Shown here: positions 30,767-39,972 of the stretch, in pieces
How positions within the stretch are numbered: the first letter of the stretch is position 1
How the letters are laid out: each line of letters begins with the position of its first letter
Assembly: GCA_938014885.1 (NCBI GenBank)
Contig: CALLQI010000010.1
Location: forward strand, 62,001-126,000
Direction of reading: 5' to 3'
Length of the DNA stretch: 64,000 nucleotides
Source: an uncultured bacterium
Lineage (GTDB): Bacteria > Planctomycetota > UBA8742 > UBA2392
Translations under genes and position numbers: made by a program
The notes under the pieces: generated by a model
Databases searched by the model: none
The model's input: the letters and a program-made list of their open reading frames with translations, nothing else
What the model was told of the DNA's origin: nothing

Positions 30767-32170
30767 TCAGAAGTCCAGGTAGATGCCCAGCGTGACGCGC
30801 AGGCTTTGCCCGCCCGCTCGGTTGGGGTCATTGTCGGCGGGCAGGCCGAAGCCATTCAGCTCATGGTCTTCGCGTTCGGTCAGCGCGAACAGGCCCACCA
30901 GCGTCAGGGTCGGGAAGATGCGCACACTAAGCTCAACTTCCCAGCCCTTGATGTTGGTATTCAGTGTTTCGGCGTTGAACTCAGGGATCAGCGCGTCAGC
31001 CTCAATGTAGAAGTACCGGAACAACGCCAGGAAGTCCCAGCGCTGGTCAAGGCGTTCCATGCCCCAACTGATGCCGGCCTCAAAGGCCTTGTCGTTGCGG
31101 TCAATGCGGCCGTCGATGTGGCTCTTGGCGTGGAAGTTCAGCAGGCCATGAAACCACGCGGATATGCGGGCGCGCCGTGTGCGCAGCACCACTACTTCAA
31201 ACCAGGCCTCACCGATCAGGAAGTCGGACAGCACCTTGCCGCCGCTGTCAGTGAAATTGGTGGTGCGGGGCAGGTAGCCCACACCCAAGTTCTGGCTGAC
31301 CTTTTCTTCGCCGTCGTACCAGTGCACACCGGCGGCGAATCGGAACTCGAATTCGCTGGTCAGTTCGGGCGACAGGGCGCCGTCTTCACGGCGCTGCGGC
31401 GATTCAAAGGGCGCAAAGTCGAGCCGCATCTGCACCCCGGCGTAGATCGGCGGTGTTTTGTTTTCGATCGCGGGCAGGCCCAGGTTGTTCTGCGCCATGT
31501 ACGACTGCACGGCCACGAACTCAAAGCGCGGCAGGTATCGCTTCCAGATGGGCGAAAACAGTTCATCGACACGGGCGAACTGGCTGAGGCCCTGGAAGTT
31601 GTAGTCGCGGTCGAACAGCATCTCCGAGCCCGTAAATGGGCTGGGAAAGCGCCCCGCCGTTATGCCGACCGTCTTGCCGAGGCGATACCCGATCAGAAAG
31701 CGATCCACGCCAAGTGTCGGCGTTGCACCGAAACCCGGAAACGGCAACCACGCAATCGCGGGCACCGGCCTGCCGGCTGAATCAAGGGCAAAGGTGGTCA
31801 GGCGCAGGTCGTAGCGGATGTCCTGGTCGCCGTCGTCAAAGGCGGTGCCGTAAACACCCAGATGCAGGCGGAACTCGGGACGGTTGAAGGTCTCGGTGCC
31901 GCTTTCGAACAGCATGTGGTAGCGCAGGCCAATGTCGCCATACAGGTTGACCAGGTTCTTGCTGCGCAGCTCTTCGTCCAGCCGGGCACCCTCTTGCTGC
32001 TCGACGCGGCTGCGCAGGTCGGCAAGTTGGCGCTCCATGCGCAGCATGCGCGCGCGCATGTCTTCGTCTGCATCGGCTGTGGCTTTGGCATCGCGCGCGG
32101 GCCCGGTGGTCGCCTGGGCACCCAGTGAAACCGGCAACAGAAGCAGCACCGCGATCAGGAACCGTGGCAT
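30767..32170 (-). CDS. Outer-membrane porin-like beta-barrel protein
   Basis: The 467-residue protein has a signal peptide (MPRFLIAVLLLLPVSLGAQ) and a short coiled coil (about residues 37-65, RMERQLADLRSRVEQQE) as in trimeric porins. Many amphipathic strands follow (LRYHMLFESG, FRLHLGVYG, WDFLALFRYFYIEADALI). It ends in Phe (TLGIYLDF), the usual outer-membrane assembly signal. The start overlaps the stop of the upstream gene as TGATG, implying coupled translation. With the following SemiSWEET it could provide an uptake path for a small solute. The exact porin family is not recognised. Confidence 0.8.
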   Translation of the reverse strand: MPRFLIAVLLLLPVSLGAQATTGPARDAKATADADEDMRARMLRMERQLADLRSRVEQQEGARLDEELRSKNLVNLYGDIGLRYHMLFESGTETFNRPEFRLHLGVYGTAFDDGDQDIRYDLRLTTFALDSAGRPVPAIAWLPFPGFGATPTLGVDRFLIGYRLGKTVGITAGRFPSPFTGSEMLFDRDYNFQGLSQFARVDELFSPIWKRYLPRFEFVAVQSYMAQNNLGLPAIENKTPPIYAGVQMRLDFAPFESPQRREDGALSPELTSEFEFRFAAGVHWYDGEEKVSQNLGVGYLPRTTNFTDSGGKVLSDFLIGEAWFEVVVLRTRRARISAWFHGLLNFHAKSHIDGRIDRNDKAFEAGISWGMERLDQRWDFLALFRYFYIEADALIPEFNAETLNTNIKGWEVELSVRIFPTLTLVGLFALTEREDHELNGFGLPADNDPNRAGGQSLRVTLGIYLDF

Positions 32171-34800
32171 CAACCCAGCAGCCTGTGCAGGAGCCACACA
32201 AAGAACGCCCCCAGCACAAAGGTGACGGCCGCGATGCCGATCAGCGTCTGCCACATGGCCTCCTGGCTGAATCCCGAACCCGCCGGCGCCGGCGAGGCCG
32301 GAACCACCCGCGCGCGGTCTGAGCGGGGCAGTACAGTGACTTCGCGGCGCGAGTCAAGTTCATGCCAAAGTTTCTCGACCTCTGTGGAAAGGCGTCCCGA
32401 AGCGCCGTTGCCATTGCCGTTGTGCCCGTTGCCCGCGGATTCATGACGCGCCGAGCCCACGTGCGCTTCGTCGCGCGGAAGCTCAGACTCAACAATTTCG
32501 CGCAGCCGGCCTGAAGCTGCGACCCACAGGTCAAGGTCATCGTCCTGCTCAGGCTCAGGAGCCTTGGGTGGTGTGGCATCAAGCCGGGCGGAAGCTTCGC
32601 TCAGCAGGTCGGAGAGCGCCGGGCCGGATTGCAGCTTGCTTTCGATTTCGTCCAGGATTTCGCCGATCGCGCGGGTCGGCACGCGCTCACGGCGGCGCGA
32701 GGGCTGCTCAGGCGCCGGCAATTCCGCATCAGGCGTTGTCGCCGCCGGCATGTCTGAGGCGGTATCGCGCAGTGGGTCGGCGTCGCCGTACCAGTCCACA
32801 GACGTGTCGGCGATGTCGGCAGGAGGTTTGGGAGTCTTGTCGGTGCGCCGCCGCACGCTGGGGTTGGTGTCGGCCTGTTTGTCGGCCTTGCCCGTCACTG
32901 CTGCGGCCGTCATCTTTGCGGCCGTTACCACTTCGGTCTGCTGATCGGCCGGGTAGGAAGTGATCGGCATGCGTCGCGCGCTGAGTGTGGCAATATCGGC
33001 GCGGGCGGAATCCGACGAAGCACGCAACCGGCGCGCCACTTCTTCGGCGGCTTCAATCAGCTTCAATGTTTCGTCGCGCTCCGCGCGCAGTCGGCGCGAA
33101 ACGGAATCCGACACGCGGTTGTGCCGCCCGCTACCGACGGCCTCGCGACGTGAAGCCGCAACCGGCTGCGGGGCCTGCACGGGCCGCATCTTCGGCGCAG
33201 ACACCGGCGGCGCAGAAACCGGGCGCGCTGCGGGCTGCGGCGCGGCTGCGGGGGTCTGCTGCTGCAGCACTTTTTCGGTGATGCGGTCTTTGCGTTCAGG
33301 CAGTTTGTCGGTCGGCTTTTGCGATTCGTCCTCAAGCTCAGGCACCAGGCGCTCGGCGGCGGTGCTGTACGGTCGCTCAAGGAAATCGGTCTGTACGCTG
33401 CCCGGCGCAGGCAGGGGCTCCGGCTTGCGGTAGGCAATTCGCGTGGCGGCTTCGCTGGCCGAGGTGTAGTCCGGGGCTGTGTCGCCCGAGGGCGCGGTGG
33501 CCCTTGGCACGGAGGTGTCGGCCGGCTCAAGCTCATCGGTGCTGTCCGCGGGTTCAGGCGCGGGCTTCAGGAGTTCGGCCACGTAGAAGCGCTGGGTGTC
33601 CTTGCCTGCGGCCGTGCGTTCGTCGGACAGCGCCTCGAGTTCGCCGGGCTTGCGGACGGCCGGTCGGCGTCCGCTGCCGGCACCGACGCCTTCAGGCTGG
33701 GGCAGCGGCGGCGGTCGGCGGTCGTCCTCCATGAAGCGGTCGGTGTCGCGCCGGTCGGCTTCGGCGTGGTCGGATTCGGCGACCAGCGACGCCAGCTCAG
33801 GGTCTGCGCTAAGCGGCATCAGGGTGTCGGATTCGTCCGATGCCAGCAGGCTGGGCTCAGGCACCGGTTGCTTGGCTTCGCGCTCGGGGCGCAGGTCAAG
33901 TGGCGCGCTGCTGTTGACCGCATTGGGCGAAATGGTGGGGAAGCCGCGCTGGCCGCTGCCGGCGGGCGCAGGTTTGCGTTCACCGTGCAGGCTTTGCGTC
34001 TGGTTGTAGAAGTTGACGGTGTCGCGCATGACCGCATTGGGGTCAAGGCTGCGCGGGTCAATGTCGCGGCGCGGGTCCACCTTGCTGGTGATCTTCTCGG
34101 ACTCGCCGCTTTCGTCTTTCAGGCTGGTTTCTTCATCAGCACCCTGCGGCGCGAGTTCCGCCATGTCGATGCGTTCGGCCTGCGGCAGGGGCTTGGCCGC
34201 CATCTCAAGAACGCCGGTGTCGCCGCTGCTGGCCGGTGCCTTGATCGTCGGCAGCTTCGTGGTCTTTTGCTGCTGGGGCGGGAATTCGGTCTGGTCTTCC
34301 TCGACCGGTTCATCCAGTTCGGGCGAGGTCAAGTCCGGCACCGATTCCAGCGATTGCGGCTCAGTCAGCGGCATCGGTGACAGGTCTTGCGGAGTCAGCC
34401 CTTGCGGCGCCAACGGCTGCGGCTTCAGCGGCTGCGCAGCCGGCATCGGCGTCAGCAGCGGGCCCGGTGAAAGCTCAGGCGTCATTTCCGCTGACATGTC
34501 GCCAAAACCCATTTCCGAATCGAAACTCGCCAGCGGCGTGTCAAATACCGTGTCTTCCGCGTGGCCGTTGCCGCCAAAGCCGTGGGCCGCGGGCGCAACT
34601 TCCGTATCGGTACCCCGCCCGATTTCGGTATCACTGCCGCTGCCGTTGGAGGGCGCGTCCAGATAGCTGCCCGGTTCCGGGGCCTGCATCTGGCCTGAGC
34701 CCTGCAGGAAAGCCGCCAGGTCGGCCACGTGATCACCATTCTCGCCCGGCAGGCTGCCGACAAGATCGTGGGTACGCGCCTTTCCCAGTTCCCTGGGCAT
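32170..34800 (-). CDS. Large disordered protein with C-terminal membrane anchor
   Basis: The 876-residue product is unusual. About 820 residues are low in hydrophobics and rich in Pro, Glu, Asp, Ser and Thr, with Pro/Leu-Gln words near residues 115-155 (QPLKPQPLAPQGLTPQDLSP). A charged coiled-coil-like stretch lies near 575-625 (VSRRLRAERDETLKLIEAAE) and short conserved-looking islands occur in between. Only the last 30 residues are hydrophobic (TLIGIAAVTFVLGAFFVWLL), a tail anchor. There is no signal peptide, so the bulk should be cytoplasmic. GGGAAG precedes ATG 34800. It is translationally coupled to the porin. No family is recognised; scaffold or regulatory roles are guesses. Confidence 0.8.
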   Translation of the reverse strand: MPRELGKARTHDLVGSLPGENGDHVADLAAFLQGSGQMQAPEPGSYLDAPSNGSGSDTEIGRGTDTEVAPAAHGFGGNGHAEDTVFDTPLASFDSEMGFGDMSAEMTPELSPGPLLTPMPAAQPLKPQPLAPQGLTPQDLSPMPLTEPQSLESVPDLTSPELDEPVEEDQTEFPPQQQKTTKLPTIKAPASSGDTGVLEMAAKPLPQAERIDMAELAPQGADEETSLKDESGESEKITSKVDPRRDIDPRSLDPNAVMRDTVNFYNQTQSLHGERKPAPAGSGQRGFPTISPNAVNSSAPLDLRPEREAKQPVPEPSLLASDESDTLMPLSADPELASLVAESDHAEADRRDTDRFMEDDRRPPPLPQPEGVGAGSGRRPAVRKPGELEALSDERTAAGKDTQRFYVAELLKPAPEPADSTDELEPADTSVPRATAPSGDTAPDYTSASEAATRIAYRKPEPLPAPGSVQTDFLERPYSTAAERLVPELEDESQKPTDKLPERKDRITEKVLQQQTPAAAPQPAARPVSAPPVSAPKMRPVQAPQPVAASRREAVGSGRHNRVSDSVSRRLRAERDETLKLIEAAEEVARRLRASSDSARADIATLSARRMPITSYPADQQTEVVTAAKMTAAAVTGKADKQADTNPSVRRRTDKTPKPPADIADTSVDWYGDADPLRDTASDMPAATTPDAELPAPEQPSRRRERVPTRAIGEILDEIESKLQSGPALSDLLSEASARLDATPPKAPEPEQDDDLDLWVAASGRLREIVESELPRDEAHVGSARHESAGNGHNGNGNGASGRLSTEVEKLWHELDSRREVTVLPRSDRARVVPASPAPAGSGFSQEAMWQTLIGIAAVTFVLGAFFVWLLHRLLG

Positions 34801-34878
34801 GATGCTTCCCGTAAGGAAACGCTAATCCCGCAGTATACCGACATTCCCACAAATGTGGCGTAACAAGATTGCAGGGCG

Positions 34879-35973
34879 CTACTTCCAGCCCAACGTGCCC
34901 GTCTCGTCGATGAACCGTGTGCGGCCGTCCCTGTCAGGCTCAGTCGCCTGTGCCGCCAAGGTGTCCGCGCCCGCGAGTTTCAGCCCCTTGGCAGGCTGCG
35001 GGTCATGGTCGGCCCAGCCCAGCCGGCCGCTGGCGGCCACCGGGTCCACGTATTCGGCGGGTTTGACGGACAGTTCGTGTTCGCCACGGGGGGCGCGGCC
35101 GGCGTTGCGCTGGAACTCGGCCGCACGGCGGTAGATGTAGGTGAGGCGCCGGTCGCGTTCGGCTTGCAGGCGCTGTTCGAGTGTGCGCGAGCTTTCCTCG
35201 ATCAGAACCCAGTCGCCGCCATCGCGATGCAGTTGCACCTGGCGCAACGTGCCGTCGCGTTCAAGTTGCCAGGCTTCGGCACCGGTAAAGCGCCGGTCGT
35301 GCAGGAAGTCCAGCGGCAAGCTCGCCAGCGCTGTGGCGTCAGCGCCGCGCGGGGCGTCGACCGAAAGTTTAGGCGTGACGGCTGCCAGGTCGCGCCGCGC
35401 GCTGAGGGCAATCGCGCCTTCCGGGCCAAGTCCGACGCGCGCCATGAAGCGCCGGTCATTCATTGTCCCGTACAGCACGTAGTGCAGCGCCTGCGCGCCA
35501 CCCGACGTGGCCGGGAAACTGCAGCCCGTCAGCAGATCCAGCGGCGCGTGGCCGCGTTCATAGTAATTGCGTGCGTTGGAACGCTTGATGTCCACGCTGA
35601 GGCCGCCCTGCAACGCATCGGCACGCAGGGCCTGGTCGCGCAATCCGGCCGCATCGCGAAATGCCGCGTCATCGCCGGCCTGCATGGCCTTGGCGGCGGC
35701 GGCCAGGTTGACTTCGCGCCCGTGCACACCCATTGCGATCTGCCAGGCCTCAGGGTCCAGGCGCTGAGCCAGTTCGCGGGCTCGGGCGGCCACGCCGTCA
35801 TCGATTCGCAGTGAGTGGAGAAGGGCATCCAGGTCACCAGTGCGCAGCGCGAATTCAGCGGCAGCCAATGAGCGCGGATGGGGTGCAGGCTCAGGCGTTT
35901 CCCAGCAGGCGCTGAAAAACAACGCGGAGGCTGCCGCAATCAGCAGCCCCCGCATGTATGTGGTACGTGGCAT
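34879..35973 (-). CDS. Lipoprotein of unknown function
   Basis: The 364-residue protein has a signal with lipobox (LLIAAASALFFSAC), so the mature form begins with a lipidated Cys. The first half is helical and TPR-like (AEFALRTGDLDALLHSLRID, NLAAAAKAMQAGDDAAF). The second half is mixed and ends in a Pro-rich and Lys-rich segment. ATG 35973 or 35955 could be the start. It stands 78 bases upstream of the disordered protein on the same strand and is probably the first gene of that unit. The family is not recognised. Confidence 0.75.
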   Translation of the reverse strand: MPRTTYMRGLLIAAASALFFSACWETPEPAPHPRSLAAAEFALRTGDLDALLHSLRIDDGVAARARELAQRLDPEAWQIAMGVHGREVNLAAAAKAMQAGDDAAFRDAAGLRDQALRADALQGGLSVDIKRSNARNYYERGHAPLDLLTGCSFPATSGGAQALHYVLYGTMNDRRFMARVGLGPEGAIALSARRDLAAVTPKLSVDAPRGADATALASLPLDFLHDRRFTGAEAWQLERDGTLRQVQLHRDGGDWVLIEESSRTLEQRLQAERDRRLTYIYRRAAEFQRNAGRAPRGEHELSVKPAEYVDPVAASGRLGWADHDPQPAKGLKLAGADTLAAQATEPDRDGRTRFIDETGTLGWK

Positions 35974-36013
35974 GTCAGCCCCGTAGTGCAAGCATTGAAG
36001 TGCGGCCGGTGAA

Positions 36014-36271
36014 CTACTTCGCGGCCGCGGACTTCTTCAGGCGCGACTTGAGGCGGTTGGCGCGGCGCACGGGAACGATGTTGCGCTTTGCGGCCTTGTC
36101 GAGCTTGCTTTCGACGGTCTTTAGCAAGTCAGCAGCCTTGCCGTCTTTGGCGGCAACGGCGGTGCGCAGGTCCTTGATGGCGTGGCGCAGGTCAGAGTTG
36201 ACGGCGCGACGATGAAGGCGGCGGGCTTCCGACTGGCGGTTACGCTTGCGTGCTTGATCGCTGTGAGCCAT
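36014..36271 (-). CDS. rpsT: 30S ribosomal protein S20
   Basis: The 85-residue protein has the S20 pattern: a basic three-helix bundle with SDQARKRNRQSEARRLHRR at the start, the central KTVESKLDKAAKRNIVPVRR, and RLKSRLKKSA at the end. It binds 16S rRNA early in 30S assembly. AGGA precedes ATG 36271 and a promoter lies at 36323-36350. S20 commonly stands alone, as here. Length and composition are normal. Confidence 0.95.
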   Translation of the reverse strand: MAHSDQARKRNRQSEARRLHRRAVNSDLRHAIKDLRTAVAAKDGKAADLLKTVESKLDKAAKRNIVPVRRANRLKSRLKKSAAAK

Positions 36272-36322
36272 GACGATTCCTGATTAGAAACAAGCCGGAA
36301 GGCAATCCCAACCGGGGCGGCG

Positions 36323-36350
36323 AGTGTAGAAACTCCCAACACCGAATCAA
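36323..36350 (-). promoter_or_regulatory. Sigma-70-type promoter of rpsT
   Basis: On the minus strand TTGATT (36345-36350) and TACACT (36323-36328) are 16 bases apart. The -10 is identical to that of rpsB. The leader would be about 45 bases. Confidence 0.65.
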
Positions 36351-36402
36351 CAGGCGGGCAGGTTCGTGCACGGCTTCCAGTCGCGCGCGGCCGGCCGGCT
36401 CA

Positions 36403-37425
36403 TCAGGTCATCGTAACGCCAAGCACATAGCCGATGCCGTATGTAGCGCCGCCGGCCACGCTGCCGATCAGCAGCATGCGAAGCCCACTCAATATGGCGT
36501 TCTTGCCCGTAAACAGACTCAAGGCTGCGCCGACGCCGAACAACGAACCCGCAGCCAGGCCGACAGACAGCAAAAGGGCCGGCGTCCCGACCAGGAACAA
36601 GAAAGGGGCCAACGGGACCATCGCACCAAGAGCAAACGAGATGAATGAAAACAGGGCGGCCCCAATCGGTGATCCAAGCTCATTGGGATTCAGGCCCAGC
36701 TCATCGCGGGCCAGGGTGTCCAGCGCGACCTTGGGGTCCGCAATCAGCTTCTCAGACAACTTGCGAGCGTCTGCCTCAGGGATGCCGCGGGCAGTGTAGA
36801 TCAATGCCAGCTCGGCGGCTTCCTCCTGCGGGTACTTGGCCAGTTCGTCACGCTCAAGGCCGATCTGGTACTCGTACACTTCACGTTGCGAACGCACGGA
36901 TATGTACTCGCCCGCAGCCATTGAAAACGCGCCGGCCAGCAACCCGGCAACGCCAGAAAGCAGGATGATGCGCGGTTCAGCGGCCGCACCAGCCACGCCA
37001 AGGATCAGGCTGGCGTTGGAGACCAGCCCGTCGTTCACGCCAAACACCATGGCCCGCAGGTTGCCTGAGCCTCCGGTGCGGTGGCGGGCGCCCACGTCTT
37101 CGACACTGGCGGGCATCTCGTGCCCGGTCGCATTGCCAAGGTACACCGATAACCCGCGCACCTTCAGCGCCGACAGCACATGCCGCACGCGTCGCGGTCC
37201 GAACCGGCGGATCAAGGCGGCCGCCACGCGCACACGTAGCGAAGGTCGGAACTCGGGCAGGGGCGGCTCTATGGCGCCGGCCCAAATAGCGGCCTGCTTC
37301 TCAGCCGCAGCGGCCAGGTCGTTGAAGAGTGCTTCGCGGCGCGTGCCTGCCTCGGCGTTGGCCATCACCCGGTAAAGGAAAATGGCCTGCATTTCTTCGC
37401 GCCAGTTCCCGAGTGGCTCACCCAT
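36403..37425 (-). CDS. VIT/CCC1-family iron or manganese transporter with ferritin-like N-terminus
   Basis: The 340-residue protein has a helical N-terminal part (about residues 1-60, EEMQAIFLYRVMANAE and LAAAAEKQAAIWAGAI) like the rubrerythrin-type domain found on bacterial VIT proteins. A VIT1/CCC1 membrane domain with five helices follows from about residue 125: LRAMVFGVNDGLVSNASLIL and the MAAGEYISVRSQREVYE segment are diagnostic. It should move Fe2+ or Mn2+ across the membrane. GAGGG sits very close to ATG 37425. It lies between lon and rpsT on the same strand, with no evident functional link. Confidence 0.88.
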   Translation of the reverse strand: MGEPLGNWREEMQAIFLYRVMANAEAGTRREALFNDLAAAAEKQAAIWAGAIEPPLPEFRPSLRVRVAAALIRRFGPRRVRHVLSALKVRGLSVYLGNATGHEMPASVEDVGARHRTGGSGNLRAMVFGVNDGLVSNASLILGVAGAAAEPRIILLSGVAGLLAGAFSMAAGEYISVRSQREVYEYQIGLERDELAKYPQEEAAELALIYTARGIPEADARKLSEKLIADPKVALDTLARDELGLNPNELGSPIGAALFSFISFALGAMVPLAPFLFLVGTPALLLSVGLAAGSLFGVGAALSLFTGKNAILSGLRMLLIGSVAGGATYGIGYVLGVTMT

Positions 37426-37496
37426 GCCCTCAGGTTGACTAGAGCACGTACGGCAGGCAAGGGCGCAAGGGCTTACATGGGCCGACCCGCTGTTGC

Positions 37497-39941
37497 CTAC
37501 TCTTCCGTGTCGGAGTTCTTGCTTTTGCCCTTGCGCTTCTTGGGAGGCTCAACCAGCGCTGGCATATCGAGGCCTACTATCGCGCGGCTGATGTTTTCGC
37601 GTACGTCTTCTGTCAGCGTTATCTTCAGCGCTTTCAGGGCCTCGGGTGGTACGTCGCGCAGGTCTTTCTCGTTGATCTTGGGCAGCAGCACCTGCTTGAT
37701 ACCGCTTCGGTAGGCAGCGAGCACTTTCTCTTTGATGCCGCCCACGGCCAGCACCTTCCCGCGCAGCGTTACCTCGCCGGTCATGGCGACGTCGCCGCGT
37801 ACGGGTTTGCCCGTGAACAGGCTTACCAGCGCTGTCGTGATCGTTACGCCGGCGCTGGGCCCATCCTTGGGTACAGCACCTTCCGGGAAGTGGATGTGCA
37901 CGTCGTACTTGCCGAAATCTTCAATGGCGATGCCGTATTCTTCCGCGTGGCTGCGCACGTAACTCAGCGCCGTGGTCACGCTCTCCTTCATCACGTCGCC
38001 CAGGCTGCCGGTGACGCGGATGTCGCCCTTGCCCTTGTAGCGCGTGCTTTCGATCAGCAGCGTGTCGCCACCCATGCTGGTCCAGGCCAGGCCGGTCACC
38101 ACGCCAATTTCGGGCTTGCGTGCGGCCGCATCAGGCAGCCACAGGCGCGGTCCAAGGAACTCGCTGACGTCCTCGACGCTGACCTTCACTTCCGCGTCGG
38201 TCGAGAGTTCGCCGCTGGCCACACGAGTCGCGATCTTGCGGCAGATCGCGGCGATGCGGCGTTCAAAGCTGCGCAGGCCGGCCTCGCGGGTGTAACCGCG
38301 GACGACTTCGCGGATTGTGGCCTTGGGGAACTTGATGCGCGCCTTCTTCAGGCCCGCGGCTTCAATCTGGCGCGGGATGATGTAGCGCGTGGCGATGGCT
38401 TCTTTCTCTTCCAGCGTGTAGCCCGAAAGCTGGATCACTTCCATGCGGTCACGCAGCGGCGACGGGATCGTGTCCAGCATGTTGGCGGTGCAGATGAACA
38501 GCACCTTGCTGAGGTCATAGGGCGTGTCGAGGTAGCGATCCACGAAGCCGTGGTTTTGCTCAGGGTCCAGCACTTCAAGCAGCGCCGCCGCCGGGTCGCC
38601 GCGCATGTCGCGCCCGAGCTTGTCTACTTCATCCAGCATCAGGATCGGGTTGGCACTGCCTGCCTTCTTCATCGACTGGATGATGCGGCCGGGCATCGCG
38701 CCCACATACGTGCGCCGGTGCCCCATGATTTCGGAGTCATCGGAAAGGCCGCCCAGGCTGATGCGTTCGAATGCGCGGCCCATGGCGTGTGCCACACTGC
38801 GGCCGAGGCTGGTCTTGCCCACGCCCGGCGGGCCGACGAGGCACAGTATCGGGCCTTTGAGTTCCTTCTTGAGCTTGAGCACCGCGAGAAACTCAATGAT
38901 GCGTTCTTTGACTTTCTCGAGGCCGAAGTGGTCTTTGTCCAGCACGTCCATCACGCGCTTGAGGTCAAGGCGGTCTTCGGTGGTCTTGCCCCATGGCAGG
39001 TTCAGCAGCCAGTCAATGTGGGTGCGCACGACGTTGTACTCGGCGCTGGCTTCGCTGATCAGGCTCAGGCGGTCAATCTCGGCCTCGCACTCTTTGTGGG
39101 CCACGGGTGGCAGCTTGGCTTCGATGAGGCGGTCTTTCAGCTTCTCGATTTCGGCCTCAGTGCCTTCTGATTCGCCCAGTTCGCTGCGGATGGCCTTTAG
39201 CTGCTGGCGCAGCAGGTATTCGCGCTGGGACTTCTCGACGGCGACTTGCGTGCGTGCCTTGACCTCGCGGTCCACGGCCATGCGCGCCATTTCTTCTTCG
39301 ATCAACTTGATCACGAGTTGCAGGCGCTTCTTGCAGTCGAGCTCGCACAGGATTTCGGCCTTGGTCTTCACCGGCAGCGACATGTACGTCGCCAGCAGGT
39401 CGGCAAAGCGGCCGGGTCCCTTGATGTTCATGCGCAGGACGTTCACGAGCTCATTGCTGTAGTTCGGGTCAAGGTGAACCAGGGTCTCGAAGCGGTCCAG
39501 CGCGTTGTAGATCAGCTTGTTCATGGCCGGCGATTCGTCTTCGCCGCCGATGGTGTGCGCCGGGCTGACTTCGGCCACCGCAAAGGGCGTCAGCGCCGTG
39601 ACCTTCTTGAGCTTGATGCGCGTCAGGCCCTGCACCGCGGCCTGGATCGTGCCGTCGGGCAGGTGCATCTTGTGGATCAGGCGGGCTGAAACCCCGATCG
39701 GGTACAGGTCAGGCAGGCCGGTGATAAGTTCCTGTTCCGGGTCGCGCTGCACGCCGACGGCAATCAGGCTGTCGGCTGTGGGCAGCGCGTTCATCAGTTC
39801 AATGTTGGGCTTGCGGTGTACCGTGAAGCTGGCGACGTTGTACGGGAACACCACGACGCTGATCAGCGGCAGCAGCGGCAGCGTGTTCGGCACCGACTGT
39901 GCCATGATCTTGGTGCTGTTGTTTCCGGTGTAGATGGCCAT
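37497..39941 (-). CDS. lon: ATP-dependent protease Lon
   Basis: The 814-residue Lon degrades misfolded and regulatory proteins. The N-terminal substrate domain (residues 18-220, LPLLPLISVVVFPYN) is followed by the AAA+ module with Walker A GPPGVGKT (370-377) and Walker B ILMLDEVDK. The protease domain has the Ser-Lys dyad at Ser696 (PKDGPSAGV) and Lys739 (GGIKEKV). The lysine-rich C-terminus (EPPKKRKGKSKN) is longer than in E. coli. ATG 39941 is the first reasonable start, though no strong SD is seen; ATG 39905 is an alternative. It is divergent from the AsmA-like gene with only 31 bases between them. No heat-shock operator was recognised. Confidence 0.97.
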   Translation of the reverse strand: MAIYTGNNSTKIMAQSVPNTLPLLPLISVVVFPYNVASFTVHRKPNIELMNALPTADSLIAVGVQRDPEQELITGLPDLYPIGVSARLIHKMHLPDGTIQAAVQGLTRIKLKKVTALTPFAVAEVSPAHTIGGEDESPAMNKLIYNALDRFETLVHLDPNYSNELVNVLRMNIKGPGRFADLLATYMSLPVKTKAEILCELDCKKRLQLVIKLIEEEMARMAVDREVKARTQVAVEKSQREYLLRQQLKAIRSELGESEGTEAEIEKLKDRLIEAKLPPVAHKECEAEIDRLSLISEASAEYNVVRTHIDWLLNLPWGKTTEDRLDLKRVMDVLDKDHFGLEKVKERIIEFLAVLKLKKELKGPILCLVGPPGVGKTSLGRSVAHAMGRAFERISLGGLSDDSEIMGHRRTYVGAMPGRIIQSMKKAGSANPILMLDEVDKLGRDMRGDPAAALLEVLDPEQNHGFVDRYLDTPYDLSKVLFICTANMLDTIPSPLRDRMEVIQLSGYTLEEKEAIATRYIIPRQIEAAGLKKARIKFPKATIREVVRGYTREAGLRSFERRIAAICRKIATRVASGELSTDAEVKVSVEDVSEFLGPRLWLPDAAARKPEIGVVTGLAWTSMGGDTLLIESTRYKGKGDIRVTGSLGDVMKESVTTALSYVRSHAEEYGIAIEDFGKYDVHIHFPEGAVPKDGPSAGVTITTALVSLFTGKPVRGDVAMTGEVTLRGKVLAVGGIKEKVLAAYRSGIKQVLLPKINEKDLRDVPPEALKALKITLTEDVRENISRAIVGLDMPALVEPPKKRKGKSKNSDTEE

Positions 39942-39972
39942 AATTGCCCGAAGCTTGTAACAGCCCGCTCCC

